Shown: in pieces, positions 52,489 through 62,338 of the stretch
Layout of the letters: every line of letters starts with the position of its first letter
How positions within the stretch are numbered: the stretch's first letter is position 1
From: Mucinivorans sp964371385
GTDB taxonomy: Bacteria > Bacteroidota > Bacteroidia > Bacteroidales > Rikenellaceae
NCBI GenBank assembly: GCA_964371385.1
Contig: CAYJLY010000005.1
Span: forward strand, 19,030-83,029
Direction: 5' to 3'
Length of the DNA: 64,000 nt
Position numbers and translations under genes: made by a program
The notes under the pieces: model-generated
Database searches by the model: none
Told to the model about the DNA's origin: nothing
Seen by the model: only the letters and a program-made list of their open reading frames with translations

Positions 52489-55167
52489 ATGGAATACAAT
52501 TTTAAGGAGATAGAAAAAAAATGGCAAGCAAAATGGGTCGAGGATAAACTCTATAAAGTAGAGATAGATCCCGCGCGCCCTAAGTTCTACATACTCGACA
52601 TGTTCCCCTACCCTTCGGGGGCGGGTCTACACGTGGGGCACCCGCTAGGCTATATAGCCTCGGATATTGTGAGTCGTTACAAGCGCCTTAAAGGTTTCAA
52701 TGTTCTCCACCCCATGGGCTACGACGCTTTCGGACTTCCCGCCGAGCAGTATGCCATTCAAACTGGACAGCATCCTGCTGTGACCACAGAGGAAAATATT
52801 GCTTGCTATCGTCGTCAGCTTGATCAAATTGGTTTTTCCTATGATTGGGATCGCGAGGTGCGCACTTGTGAGCCAGGCTACTATAAATGGACGCAATGGG
52901 CATTCACTCAAATGTTTGAGCACTATTATGATGAAGTCTCAGGCAAAGCAAAACCCATTGCAGAGCTAGTTGAGGGATTTGAAAAAGAGAACTTCGAGGG
53001 CTGGAATTCATTGAGCGAAAGTGAGAAGGAAGATATATTGATGAGTGAGTATCGCTTGGCTTACCAAGCGGTCACTTCGGTGAACTGGTGTGAGGCGCTG
53101 GGAACTGTTCTTGCAAATGACGAGGTGAAAGAGGGGCTCTCGGTGAGAGGTGGTCATCCCGTTGAGCAGCGCCCAATGAAACAATGGCTTCTGAGAGTAA
53201 CTGCCTATGCGCAAAGACTACTCGACGGGCTCGATACTTTGGATTGGAGCGATTCTTTGAAAGAGATTCAACGCAACTGGATAGGTCGTTCACAAGGAGC
53301 GCAGATGTTCTTCGAGATCGAAGGTAGTGACAAGAAACTAGAAATCTTCACCACTCGTGCTGATACTACCTTTGGTGTTACGTTTATGGTTTTGGCTCCT
53401 GAACACCCGTGGGTGGCGGAACTAACCACATCGGAGCAAAGCTCAGAGGTTGAAGAATATATCACTGCAACCAAAAAACGTTCGGAGCGTGAGCGTATCG
53501 CAGAGACTCGTGTGAGTGGTGCATTTACGGGCGGGTATGCTCTGAATCCATTCAATGGAGAGAGAATACCTATATATATAAGCGATTATGTGTTGATGGG
53601 CTATGGCTCGGGTGCGATTATGGCAGTGCCAGCGCACGACAGTCGTGACTGGGCTTTTGCTCGTCATTTCGGACTGGATATTCGCCCGATTATTGATTGC
53701 GATGTGAGCGAGGGTAGCTATGATGCCAAGGAGGGTGCATTGATTAATTCGGACTTCCTCAATGGACTTGAGGTCAAAGATGCAATAGCTAAGATGTTGG
53801 AGACTATCGAGGCTCGTGGCATCGGTCAACGCAAGATTAACTATCGCCTGCGTGATGCGATTTTCTCACGCCAAAGATACTGGGGTGAGCCTTTCCCCGT
53901 TCGCTATGACAATGGCAAAGCGTGTATGTTGCCTTTGGAAAGCCTACCTTTGGAGCTTCCACAAATCAGCGACTTCCGCCCAACAGCCCAAGGCGAACCA
54001 CCACTAGCACGTGTGGAAGGTTGGGAATTTGAGACCTCTACCATGCCAGGTTTTGCAGGCTCTTCTGCCTACTTCCTGCGTTATATGGACCCCAAGAATA
54101 ATGATGCTTTGGTATCGAAAGAGGCAAATGAGTATTGGGAGAACGTGGATTTGTATGTGGGTGGTATTGAGCATGCCACTGGTCACTTGATGTACTCTCG
54201 TTTTTGGAACTTCTTCTTGTATGACACTGGTTATATTTGCAAAGAAGAGCCCTACAAGAAGCTCGTAAATCAGGGCATGATTCAAGGTCGTTCGAACTTT
54301 GTATACAGGGTCAAGGGTACTAACACCTTTGTGAGCGAGGGATTGAAAACTCAATATGATACTCAGGAGATACACGTGGATGTGAATATCGTGAGAGCTG
54401 ATGTGCTCGACACCGAGGCTTTCAAGGCGTGGAGACCCGAATTTGCGGATGCTGAGTTTGTGTTGGAGGATGGCAAGTATATCTGCGGATGGGCTGTGGA
54501 GAAAATGAGCAAATCGATGTACAATGTAGTGAACCCAGATATGATAGTTGAGAACTACGGTGCGGACACTCTACGTATGTACGAGATGTTCCTAGGGCCC
54601 CTCGAGCAATCAAAACCTTGGGATACTAACGGAATAGATGGGGTGCATAAATTCTTGCGTCGTCTGTGGCGTGCGGCTTCGGCTGCGGATGGTGCACAGC
54701 CAACGCCCGAGAACCTTAAAACTCTGCACAAGACCATCAAGAAAGTATCGGAAGATATAGAAAACTTCTCGTTCAATACTGCCGTGAGTGCTTTTATGAT
54801 TTGTCTCAACGAGCTCACTTCACAGAAAGCCACTTCGTCGGCTGTCTTTAAAGAACTTGTGGTGCTGCTTGCACCCTTTGCACCTCATATTGCCGAGCAA
54901 CTTTGGAGCGATCTAGGGGAGCGGGGTAGTGTGTGTACTGCGCAGTGGCCTGCCTTCGATGAGCAGTATCTCAAAGAAGATTCATTTGAATACCCTGTGT
55001 CGATGAACGGCAAGCTCCGCTATAAACTAACTCTGTCTTTGACTTTGAGCAAAGAGGAAATTGAGGAAATTGTAAAGGCAGATGAAAACACTCTGCGCTA
55101 TACAGCTGGTGCACCAATCAAGAAAATGATCGTTGTCCCAGGGCGCATCATTAATGTTGTTTATTAG
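52489..55167 (+). CDS. leuS: Leucyl-tRNA synthetase
   Basis: This 892-residue class I synthetase begins at ATG 52489 (MEYNFKEIEKKWQ); the in-frame ATG at 52447 would add 14 residues that do not fit the family. HVGH is at 48-51. The CP1 editing domain includes VFTTRADTTFG-type sequence (IFTTRADTTFGVTF) and GTGAIMAVPAHD-type sequence (GSGAIMAVPAHD). The KMSKS motif is intact in EKMSKSMYNVV. An insertion of about 40 residues near 145-185 (SGKAKPIAEL and on) is usual in Bacteroidales enzymes. Confidence 0.96.
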   Translation: MEYNFKEIEKKWQAKWVEDKLYKVEIDPARPKFYILDMFPYPSGAGLHVGHPLGYIASDIVSRYKRLKGFNVLHPMGYDAFGLPAEQYAIQTGQHPAVTTEENIACYRRQLDQIGFSYDWDREVRTCEPGYYKWTQWAFTQMFEHYYDEVSGKAKPIAELVEGFEKENFEGWNSLSESEKEDILMSEYRLAYQAVTSVNWCEALGTVLANDEVKEGLSVRGGHPVEQRPMKQWLLRVTAYAQRLLDGLDTLDWSDSLKEIQRNWIGRSQGAQMFFEIEGSDKKLEIFTTRADTTFGVTFMVLAPEHPWVAELTTSEQSSEVEEYITATKKRSERERIAETRVSGAFTGGYALNPFNGERIPIYISDYVLMGYGSGAIMAVPAHDSRDWAFARHFGLDIRPIIDCDVSEGSYDAKEGALINSDFLNGLEVKDAIAKMLETIEARGIGQRKINYRLRDAIFSRQRYWGEPFPVRYDNGKACMLPLESLPLELPQISDFRPTAQGEPPLARVEGWEFETSTMPGFAGSSAYFLRYMDPKNNDALVSKEANEYWENVDLYVGGIEHATGHLMYSRFWNFFLYDTGYICKEEPYKKLVNQGMIQGRSNFVYRVKGTNTFVSEGLKTQYDTQEIHVDVNIVRADVLDTEAFKAWRPEFADAEFVLEDGKYICGWAVEKMSKSMYNVVNPDMIVENYGADTLRMYEMFLGPLEQSKPWDTNGIDGVHKFLRRLWRAASAADGAQPTPENLKTLHKTIKKVSEDIENFSFNTAVSAFMICLNELTSQKATSSAVFKELVVLLAPFAPHIAEQLWSDLGERGSVCTAQWPAFDEQYLKEDSFEYPVSMNGKLRYKLTLSLTLSKEEIEEIVKADENTLRYTAGAPIKKMIVVPGRIINVVY

Positions 55168-55210
55168 AGTAATCAAAAAGTTAAACAACGTAGAATAACT
55201 AGAAAAAACA

Positions 55211-56152
55211 ATGCCAAACTCGCAACCAAAATCAAGACTACTAAAAGAATATGGACTAATCACCATAGGGCTCTTGGCGTATGCCTTTGGATTCACAGCA
55301 CTGTTAATACCTGCGCAAACCGTACCCGGAGGTGCAGGAGGTATTTCATCTCTGATTTTCTATGCCCTAGGAAGCCCACATGAAGGATTTTTGACAGTTG
55401 GAACACTTTATTTCATAGTCAATGCTGTCCTCTTGAGTATAGGGATGCTGCTCATAGGCCCTAAGTTTGGGGTGAAGACCATCTATGCGATTATAGTCAC
55501 TACTCTTATGATGAACCTATTTGATATGTTCGTGCCCGCCGACCTGCTTGGCTTGTCGGCAGGGGAGGGCGATCAACTATTGATGGTTATCCTTGGAGGT
55601 GTGATGTGTGGATTTGGTGTGGGTATTTGTTTTACCCAAGGGGGTAGTAGTGGTGGTACGGACATCGTGGCGATGATAGTGAACAAATACACCAGCATCT
55701 CTTTTGGACGCGTGATAATGATGTGTGATTTTATCATTATCCTCACCTCTATCCTTGTGTTCAAGGGTGATTTGAAACCTGCCATCTATGGCTTTGTGAC
55801 TCTCGCGACTGTGGGTTATACTATTGATATGGTCACCTCGGGTTCAAAGCAATCCGTTCAGATGATGATCTTTTCCCAGAAATATAAAACCATCGGTGAT
55901 CGTATCATCTCGGAGGCAAAGCGTGGGGTGTCTTATCTTGATGCTCAGGGGGGATATAGCGGTCAGCCTCAAAAAATCGTATTGGTCGTGTGTCGTAAAC
56001 TCCAGCAATCGGAAATCTATCGTATTATTAAAGAGGAAGATCCTCAGGCTTTTATCTCCACTGCCAGCGTTAGTGGCGTGTATGGTCAAGGATTCGAGGC
56101 TCTGAAAGTTCGTAATAAATCATCCCAACTACCTCCAAAGAAAGTAAACTAA
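55211..56152 (+). CDS. YitT family membrane protein
   Basis: This 313-residue protein has five to six transmembrane helices in its first 215 residues (DUF161 repeats, GGAGGISSLIFYAL and GGSSGGTDIVAMIV). A cytoplasmic DUF2179 domain (about 220-300) follows. The family is found in most bacteria; its function is not established. It is followed after three bases by an M23 gene. Confidence 0.9.
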   Translation: MPNSQPKSRLLKEYGLITIGLLAYAFGFTALLIPAQTVPGGAGGISSLIFYALGSPHEGFLTVGTLYFIVNAVLLSIGMLLIGPKFGVKTIYAIIVTTLMMNLFDMFVPADLLGLSAGEGDQLLMVILGGVMCGFGVGICFTQGGSSGGTDIVAMIVNKYTSISFGRVIMMCDFIIILTSILVFKGDLKPAIYGFVTLATVGYTIDMVTSGSKQSVQMMIFSQKYKTIGDRIISEAKRGVSYLDAQGGYSGQPQKIVLVVCRKLQQSEIYRIIKEEDPQAFISTASVSGVYGQGFEALKVRNKSSQLPPKKVN

Positions 56153-56155
56153 GCT

Positions 56156-57472
56156 ATGATAAAGTATATACCAAACCAAACAGTACTCAAAAAAATACTT
56201 ACCGCCCTGTTACTGCTAATTGCAATCTTGGCAGTGGTGTTGTGTATCAAAAAATGCTCGTCTTCATCCTCAGATAACTATCAAGTGGATAGTGGGCAGA
56301 GTTTCTCTCGCTCGGTTATTGCCCGCCAAGAATCTCTGTTGGGACTTGATGCTAAGATAGTCTATGGTATCAATGTTAAGGATTTGGACATAGAAACTGG
56401 CGAGATCCAAAGCGGTGAAACCTTCTCCAAGCTGCTCAACGGGAAGTATGATGTGAATATCAGTGTGATCAACAAACTGATCGAAAAAACCAAAGGCATA
56501 TTTGATTTGCGCGATCTTCGTGCAGGTCGCCCCTATGCTGCACTTTTGAGTCATAACACCGATTCGACCAGCAAACTAGAGTACTTGGTTTATGAGAAAA
56601 ATAAGACCGAATTCATTACCTTCGCAATGAAGGATTCTATCTATGTCGAGGCAAACAAAAAAGACGTTCTCACCAAGGAACACTACATAGAGGGAAATAT
56701 AGAATCTACGCTTTATGGTTCAATTGGAGCATCGCTCTCGAACCGTTTGGCTGATATTTTTGAATCGACCATAGACTTTACTGCCATACAAGCAGGCGAC
56801 GGTTATCGTATTCTCTACGAGAGAGAATATGTGGACACAGTGAGCATAGGTGTGGGCAAGGTCTATGGCATAGAGATCACCCACAAAGGTAAGCCTTATA
56901 TCGCGATTCGTTATGAGCAGGGTGAAACCATGGGGTACTGGGATGAGAACGGAAATAATATGAAAAAAGCCTTTCTGCGTTCGCCCCTTAGCTATAGAGC
57001 GAGGGTAAGTTCTCGTTATGGTATGCGTAGTCACCCCATTCGCCGAATTCGCCAGATGCACAATGGTATTGACTATGCAGCCCCTTCGGGAACTCCCGTA
57101 TTGGCGGTAGCCGATGGTACGGTGACCCGCGCTGGATGGGATAGTGGTGGGGGTGGAAACCGAATTTGGTTGCGCCACTCAAGGGGGCTAGAGAGTGCTT
57201 ACCTTCACTTGAGAGGATTTGCCAAAGGAATTAAATCTGGCGTTAGAGTACGTAAAGGACAGGTGATAGGTTATGTAGGAAGCACTGGTATGTCAACGGG
57301 AGCTCACCTGGATTTCCGTATCAAACAAAATGGCAAATACATCAACCCTGACCGTCTACCAACTACACCAGGCGACCCTATTAACCAAGCAAACCGAGCT
57401 GGGTTTAATATTATGCGCGAGGATGTTCTGGGGGTAATGTCAGAGTATAAAGGTCGATCTGAGAGCTACTAA
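56156..57472 (+). CDS. LytM/M23 peptidase, membrane anchored
   Basis: This 438-residue protein has an N-terminal transmembrane segment (about 13-31). A middle region of about 240 residues resembles the OapA/LysM-like part of M23 endopeptidases (SGETFSKLLNGKYDV). The C-terminal M23 domain has HNGIDYAAPSGTPV, YLHLRGF and HLDFRI. In the last motif Asp replaces the usual second His, a form common in Bacteroidota enzymes. It is probably an active peptidoglycan DD-endopeptidase. Confidence 0.9.
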   Translation: MIKYIPNQTVLKKILTALLLLIAILAVVLCIKKCSSSSSDNYQVDSGQSFSRSVIARQESLLGLDAKIVYGINVKDLDIETGEIQSGETFSKLLNGKYDVNISVINKLIEKTKGIFDLRDLRAGRPYAALLSHNTDSTSKLEYLVYEKNKTEFITFAMKDSIYVEANKKDVLTKEHYIEGNIESTLYGSIGASLSNRLADIFESTIDFTAIQAGDGYRILYEREYVDTVSIGVGKVYGIEITHKGKPYIAIRYEQGETMGYWDENGNNMKKAFLRSPLSYRARVSSRYGMRSHPIRRIRQMHNGIDYAAPSGTPVLAVADGTVTRAGWDSGGGGNRIWLRHSRGLESAYLHLRGFAKGIKSGVRVRKGQVIGYVGSTGMSTGAHLDFRIKQNGKYINPDRLPTTPGDPINQANRAGFNIMREDVLGVMSEYKGRSESY

Positions 57473-57537
57473 AAAGGAGCGTTATGTTGCATGAGAATAC
57501 GACTAACAGTTAAAAAGACGATATAAAGTAAAGTTTT

Positions 57538-57569
57538 TTTGGTGATAACATTTTTTTGTAATATCTTTA
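57538..57569 (+). promoter_or_regulatory. Promoter of the NrtR-like gene
   Basis: TTTG (57538-57541) and TATCTTTA (57562-57569) are separated by 20 bases; the last base deviates from TAnnTTTG. It lies 44 bases before the ATG. Confidence 0.5.
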
Positions 57570-57613
57570 TGCTGTAGAAATCGTTGTTTATACTAAAACC
57601 TTAAATCTGCTTT

Positions 57614-58351
57614 ATGAAATCGCAACAAACCCCCGTTTTTGCACATCATCATTTCTCGGTTGATTGTGTGCTATTTGGCTTTGATCAAAACAAACTTAAA
57701 GTATTGCTCACGAAGCGTAGTGTCGATGATATAATTGGCGCTGTCGAAATGAAGCTCCCAGGTGGGCTTATTTATCAGGACGAAGATCTTAATGTGGCTG
57801 CTGCGCGAATTCTCAAAGAACACTCGGGACTAGAGGACATACCTATGTTACAGTTCAAGGCGTTCAGCTCTAAAGACCGCATCTCGAACATCCGCGACCG
57901 CATCTGGCTCGAACGAGAGATGAGCATGAAAATCTCGAGTATCATGACGGTTGGCTATGTTGGGATAGTGCAAATCGAGAAACAAGAACGCAAGCACAGC
58001 ATAGCTAAAAAATACCCTGTATTGTGGCAGTCGTTTGATTCAGTAGGCGTTTTGGCTTTCGATCATAATGTGATTCTCAGCGAGGCGCTCGATTATCTGC
58101 GTTTTATGATATCGAATAATTTCTCGTATATTTTCTCGCTCTTGCCCCGCAAGTTTACAGTTGCCCAGTTGCGCACGATTATGGAAATCATCCAAGGGCA
58201 TACCTATGATGTGAAGAACTTCCACAAAAAACTCCACCAAATGCCTTATGTAGTGCAGTTGGAAGAGAAAGAAACAGGCGTAGCACACCGTGCTGCCCAC
58301 TACTACAAATTCGACAAACGTAAATACCGTACGGCGGCCAAGGGTAACTAG
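57614..58351 (+). CDS. NrtR-like regulator with degenerate Nudix domain
   Basis: This 245-residue protein joins an N-terminal Nudix fold (about 10-150) to a C-terminal winged helix (about 160-240, LPRKFTVAQLRTIMEIIQG). The Nudix box at 51-73 keeps Gly51, Glu57, Arg65, Glu69 and Gly72, but has Ile66 and His70 in place of catalytic or metal-binding Glu. Hydrolase activity is probably lost. NrtR members use this domain to bind ADP-ribose-type ligands and control NAD or sugar genes. No such target gene is adjacent. Confidence 0.85.
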   Translation: MKSQQTPVFAHHHFSVDCVLFGFDQNKLKVLLTKRSVDDIIGAVEMKLPGGLIYQDEDLNVAAARILKEHSGLEDIPMLQFKAFSSKDRISNIRDRIWLEREMSMKISSIMTVGYVGIVQIEKQERKHSIAKKYPVLWQSFDSVGVLAFDHNVILSEALDYLRFMISNNFSYIFSLLPRKFTVAQLRTIMEIIQGHTYDVKNFHKKLHQMPYVVQLEEKETGVAHRAAHYYKFDKRKYRTAAKGN

Positions 58352-58418
58352 AGCCCGCTCTTGCAAGCCCCACCCCCGCACAAGGGTGCGTGAAGTTTGC
58401 CTACTTTTTGAATATATA

Positions 58419-58454
58419 GCAGAGGTATCTCCAGTGAGGGGTACCTCTGTTTTG
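58419..58454 (+). terminator. Terminator of the NrtR-like gene
   Basis: GCAGAGGTA (58419-58427) pairs with TACCTCTG (58442-58449), with CTC/GAG inside, followed by TTTTGCTTT. The rest of the 291-base spacer 58352-58642 has no visible gene. Confidence 0.65.
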
Positions 58455-58601
58455 CTTTATAGGCATGATTGCTAGTGGGGGGCTAGATCTTATTACCTGA
58501 GAACTGGTGGAGCATTGTTTTTGATGATGGGTTTTAGGGGCACTATTTTTGGAGAACGTAGTAGAGCGATAAAATAAGTTAAAACATTTCCGGAAAAATC
58601 G

Positions 58602-58609
58602 CTATCTTT
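58602..58609 (+). promoter_or_regulatory. Promoter -7 box for the barrel-PCMD genes
   Basis: TATCTTTG lies 34 bases before the ATG. The palindrome TTTCCGGAAA (58586-58595) sits between the -33 and -7 positions and could be an operator. Confidence 0.55.
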
Positions 58610-58642
58610 GAGGTTCACATTTTTAGAACATAATCTTAACTG

Positions 58643-59368
58643 ATGAAAAGAATTTTTCTAGTGATCCTTGCTCTCTTTAGCACAGGATCCGCTATGGCGC
58701 AAAAGATGGATAGAGATATCAAATCCACGATCTATATGCCCAAGGGGCAGTGGTTCGTTGGAGGAACAGCGTCGTATTTTGAGGCAACGGGCAATGACTA
58801 TAAGTTTTTGATGATAGACGATCTCACCACTAAAGCCAACACCCTCAACGGTAAATTGCAATTTGCCTATACCTTTACAAACGATGTGGCGGCTGGTTTG
58901 GCTTTCGACTATTCTCGCACCAAAATACAAATCGACGATGTGAGTTTCAATATAATCGAGGATATGAACATCGCCATCAAGGACTACTATTCACTGCGTC
59001 ACGTCTACACCGCCACGGCTTTCCTTAGAACCTACCTTGCGTTGGGGGAGAGCAAACGTTTTGCTCTGTTTAATGACGTGCGCTTCAATTTTGGCGGCGG
59101 TCAAGGTAAGATATATAACGGAGTTGGGCAACAGCAGGTGGGGACCTATGAGAAAATCACTCAAATCGGGGTGACCATCTCCCCTGGACTTTCGGCTTTT
59201 ATCACCAACTCAACCTCGATCGAGGCATCGGTGGGTATCCTAGGGGTGAGCTATAATCGCACAGAACAGATCACCAATCAGGTGTATCAGGGTTCGTTCG
59301 AGACAGTGAATGCCAACTTTAAGGTGAACTTGCTCTCTATTCAACTTGGGATGTCTTTCTATTTTTAA
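58643..59368 (+). CDS. Outer-membrane beta-barrel protein
   Basis: This 241-residue protein has a signal peptide (1-19, ending SAMAQ) and a series of amphipathic strands, ending in LGMSFYF, a typical barrel C-terminus. It resembles the small eight-strand barrels of Bacteroidota. Function is unknown. It is 30 bases upstream of the PCMD lipoprotein, with which it probably forms a surface pair. Confidence 0.72.
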   Translation: MKRIFLVILALFSTGSAMAQKMDRDIKSTIYMPKGQWFVGGTASYFEATGNDYKFLMIDDLTTKANTLNGKLQFAYTFTNDVAAGLAFDYSRTKIQIDDVSFNIIEDMNIAIKDYYSLRHVYTATAFLRTYLALGESKRFALFNDVRFNFGGGQGKIYNGVGQQQVGTYEKITQIGVTISPGLSAFITNSTSIEASVGILGVSYNRTEQITNQVYQGSFETVNANFKVNLLSIQLGMSFYF

Positions 59369-59398
59369 TCAATTATCTTTTCGTGATTTTCCACAACT

Positions 59399-60970
59399 AT
59401 GATCAAACGTTTACTTTCAAAATCATATCTATGGGTTCTATTGCTACCTCTTGCAGGCTGCATAGAGAACGACATACCACTACCTTATATTAAGGGTGAT
59501 GTACTAGAGTTTGAAATCTCTGGACAAACGGGCACCTCGAAGATAGACCCCTCGACTAATCATATAACCCTTGAGCTATCCGATACAGTGAATATAGCTC
59601 ATAGCAAGATCTCACGTCTGATACTCAGCGAGGGTGCTACGAGCCCCCTGCAGGCGGGCGCTTTTTTGAACCTGCTCACTGACACTCTTTTTACAGTCTC
59701 GACCTACCAAGATTTTCAGTGGAGCATACAGGTAAGCCAAAAAATAGAGAGATATATTGAACTATCGGGACAGATTGGCGATGCGGTGATAGACCTCGAG
59801 AATCATAATGCGGCGGTGTATGTGAGCGCAACGCAAGATCTAAGAGCTATAGTGGTTGAGAGATTCCAACTTGGGCCCTCAAACGCTGTGGTTTCACCCG
59901 ACCCTTTCTTGATTTCAGATTTTTCGCTGCCTCGAACCTTTACAGTTAGCTATCACGATAAAACAGAGACTTGGGAGGTGGTTGTCATCAAAACCGAGGA
60001 ACCAGTTATTACGGGTGCAGCCAACCCTTGGGGATTGTTTGCCTATTTGGAGGCAGACGTAAAACAAGAGACAACTCTCGAGGCAGGTTTCGACTTTAGA
60101 ACCAAAGGCACCACCTCGTGGAGCTATGTACAGGCGATGGTGAGTGGTTCAAAGGCATCAGCTAAAGCCGTGGGACTAAACCCTAATACTGTGTATGAAT
60201 ATCGTGGCTCGCTGGGCTCAGACAAAGGCGAGGTGAAGGAATTTACCACAGACATTATCCCGACCATAGAGGATCTAGGGTTTGATGACTGGGTTCTCGA
60301 TGGCAAGATATGGTATCCCAATCTGAGCGGTGCTAATTCCTATTGGGCTACGGGCAACGAGGGACTCTCTATCATTGGCAACTCCAATACTACCCCTGTT
60401 GATGGTGCGCAGGCAGTGAGTGGCAAGGCTGTGAGGATGGAAACCCTCAATAGCGTACCCATAGCACAGGTTGCTGCGGGCAATATGTTTACTGGTACCT
60501 ACGAAACAAAGATAGGTACGCCCCAAGAGACAGCAAAAAGTGCAACTATGGGTCGTCCGTATGTGGGCCGCCCAACGGCATTGAAGGGCTACTATAAATA
60601 TACTCCGCAGACCATTAGCTCGGCATCTTACTGGAAGAGTGCTGCTACGGCTTTCAATATGAACTTTGCGGACTCGGTTGGCAAGCTCGATTGGGGACAT
60701 ATATATATAAGACTCGAAAAATGGCCAGACGGTGCCACAGTACGCCCCGAGACCGAAAGCCTCATTGAGGTCATAGGCTATGGCGAGCTACGCACCAATC
60801 AAACCGTAGAGAATTACACACAATTCACCATACCCGTACACTACACAGACATAGTAACCAAACCCACCCACATCAGCATAGTTGCTACTTCGAGCATTAA
60901 TGGCGGATTTTTCTGTGGAGCGGCTGGCTCATTGCTGTTTGTAGATGAGTTTGAATTGGTCTTTGAATAA
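59399..60970 (+). CDS. PCMD-domain surface lipoprotein
   Basis: This 523-residue lipoprotein has a lipobox PLAGC (Cys21). Two to three small beta-sandwich regions (about 35-200) and a fibronectin-like segment (near 205-285) follow. The C-terminal domain (about 290-523, GFDDWVLDGKIWYPNLSG to FVDEFELVFE) fits the PCMD putative carbohydrate metabolism family. These are typical gut Bacteroidales surface proteins of unproven role. The small barrel gene precedes it, and leuC starts only 19 bases later. Confidence 0.75.
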   Translation: MIKRLLSKSYLWVLLLPLAGCIENDIPLPYIKGDVLEFEISGQTGTSKIDPSTNHITLELSDTVNIAHSKISRLILSEGATSPLQAGAFLNLLTDTLFTVSTYQDFQWSIQVSQKIERYIELSGQIGDAVIDLENHNAAVYVSATQDLRAIVVERFQLGPSNAVVSPDPFLISDFSLPRTFTVSYHDKTETWEVVVIKTEEPVITGAANPWGLFAYLEADVKQETTLEAGFDFRTKGTTSWSYVQAMVSGSKASAKAVGLNPNTVYEYRGSLGSDKGEVKEFTTDIIPTIEDLGFDDWVLDGKIWYPNLSGANSYWATGNEGLSIIGNSNTTPVDGAQAVSGKAVRMETLNSVPIAQVAAGNMFTGTYETKIGTPQETAKSATMGRPYVGRPTALKGYYKYTPQTISSASYWKSAATAFNMNFADSVGKLDWGHIYIRLEKWPDGATVRPETESLIEVIGYGELRTNQTVENYTQFTIPVHYTDIVTKPTHISIVATSSINGGFFCGAAGSLLFVDEFELVFE

Positions 60971-60989
60971 GTTTTTTTGATACCAGAAT

Positions 60990-62306
60990 ATGAAAAACAT
61001 GACAATAATAGACAAAATATGGGATGCCCATATCGTGAAACAACTAGAGGGCGGACGCTCGGTTCTGTATATCGACCGCCACTACATACATGAGGTGACT
61101 TCACCTCAGGCATTCGATGGCCTTCGCAAGCGTGGCATAACTTTGATGCACCCCGAAAAAACAATAGCAACCGCCGACCACAATACCCCCACACAAGATC
61201 AGCACACCACTCCTCTTGCGGGACAACTCCTCCAGCTAGATAAAAACTGCAAGGAGTTCGGAGTATCGCAATACTTCCCCATGGCGAACCCCTACAATGG
61301 CATAGTGCATATCATAGGCCCCGAAATGGGCTACACTCGCCCAGGGATGACCATAGTGTGTGGCGACTCGCACACCTCGACCCATGGAGCTTTTGGGGCT
61401 ATCGCCTTTGGTATAGGCACCTCGGAGGTTGAGATGGTGATGGCAGCGCAGTCCATTATTCAGATGCGCCCCAAAACCATGCGCATTAGTGTCGAGGGGC
61501 AGCTTGTAGAGGGTGTTTCAGCAAAAGACGTTGCACTATATATAATAGGACAGCTCACAACTTCGGGCGGAACGGGCTATTTTATCGAATTTGCAGGTGA
61601 GGCTATCCGCTCACTCTCGATGGAGGGACGCATGACCCTTTGTAATATGAGTATAGAATGTGGCGCAAGGGGTGGTGTAATTGCGCCTGACTCAACCACC
61701 TATGACTATCTTTCTGAGCGTGATGTACCCATTGATGGCGACTGGGATGCACTTTGCAGCGATAAGAATGCCAAATTTGATATGGAGTACTGTTTTGATG
61801 CTGCTGATATTCGCCCCATGATCACTTGGGGTAATAACCCAGGGGAAGTGATCCCATTGGATGGCACTATCCCCGAGGATTCTGCTTATATGGGATTCAC
61901 TAAGGGGCAAAAAATCGAGGGGCAAAAGATAGATTATGTGTTCCTTGGTAGTTGTACGAACGGTCGTTTGGAAGATTTTCGTGAATTTGCCTCTGTGGTC
62001 GAGGGTCACGAAAAACATCCAGATGTGGTGGCATGGATAGTCCCAGGGTCGTGGGAGGTGCGCCGTGAGTGCGACCGTGAAGGAATCACCGATATATTGA
62101 TTGAAGCAGGATTCGAGATGCGTGAGCCGGGTTGTTCGGCTTGTTTGGCGATGAATGACGATAAAGTACCCGCGGGTAAATATTGCGTCTCGAGCTCCAA
62201 TCGCAACTTCGAGGGGCGCCAAGGTCCCCTTTCTCGTACCCTGCTTGCCTCGCCACGCACAGTAGCCCTAGCAGCTATTGCTGGAAAAATCACCCAAAAT
62301 TTGTAA
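60990..62306 (+). CDS. leuC: 3-isopropylmalate dehydratase large subunit
   Basis: This aconitase-family 4Fe-4S enzyme, with LeuD, isomerises 2- to 3-isopropylmalate in leucine synthesis. At 438 residues it is shorter than the usual 460 or so. The cluster ligands are in GSCTNGR and GCSACLAMN. VCGDSHTSTHGAFGAIAFGIG is the conserved active-site region, here split by position near residues 125-146. ATG 60999 (MTIIDKIWDAH) is an equally good start. It begins 19 bases after the PCMD gene and no separate promoter or leader peptide was found. Confidence 0.94.
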   Translation: MKNMTIIDKIWDAHIVKQLEGGRSVLYIDRHYIHEVTSPQAFDGLRKRGITLMHPEKTIATADHNTPTQDQHTTPLAGQLLQLDKNCKEFGVSQYFPMANPYNGIVHIIGPEMGYTRPGMTIVCGDSHTSTHGAFGAIAFGIGTSEVEMVMAAQSIIQMRPKTMRISVEGQLVEGVSAKDVALYIIGQLTTSGGTGYFIEFAGEAIRSLSMEGRMTLCNMSIECGARGGVIAPDSTTYDYLSERDVPIDGDWDALCSDKNAKFDMEYCFDAADIRPMITWGNNPGEVIPLDGTIPEDSAYMGFTKGQKIEGQKIDYVFLGSCTNGRLEDFREFASVVEGHEKHPDVVAWIVPGSWEVRRECDREGITDILIEAGFEMREPGCSACLAMNDDKVPAGKYCVSSSNRNFEGRQGPLSRTLLASPRTVALAAIAGKITQNL

Positions 62307-62338
62307 GGAACCCCACCTGTGAAACAAGAATTAACAAA

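Noticed and set aside
60971..60989. Leucine attenuator or T-box ahead of leuC
   Set aside because: The spacer is only 19 bases, with no leader peptide or T-box elements.
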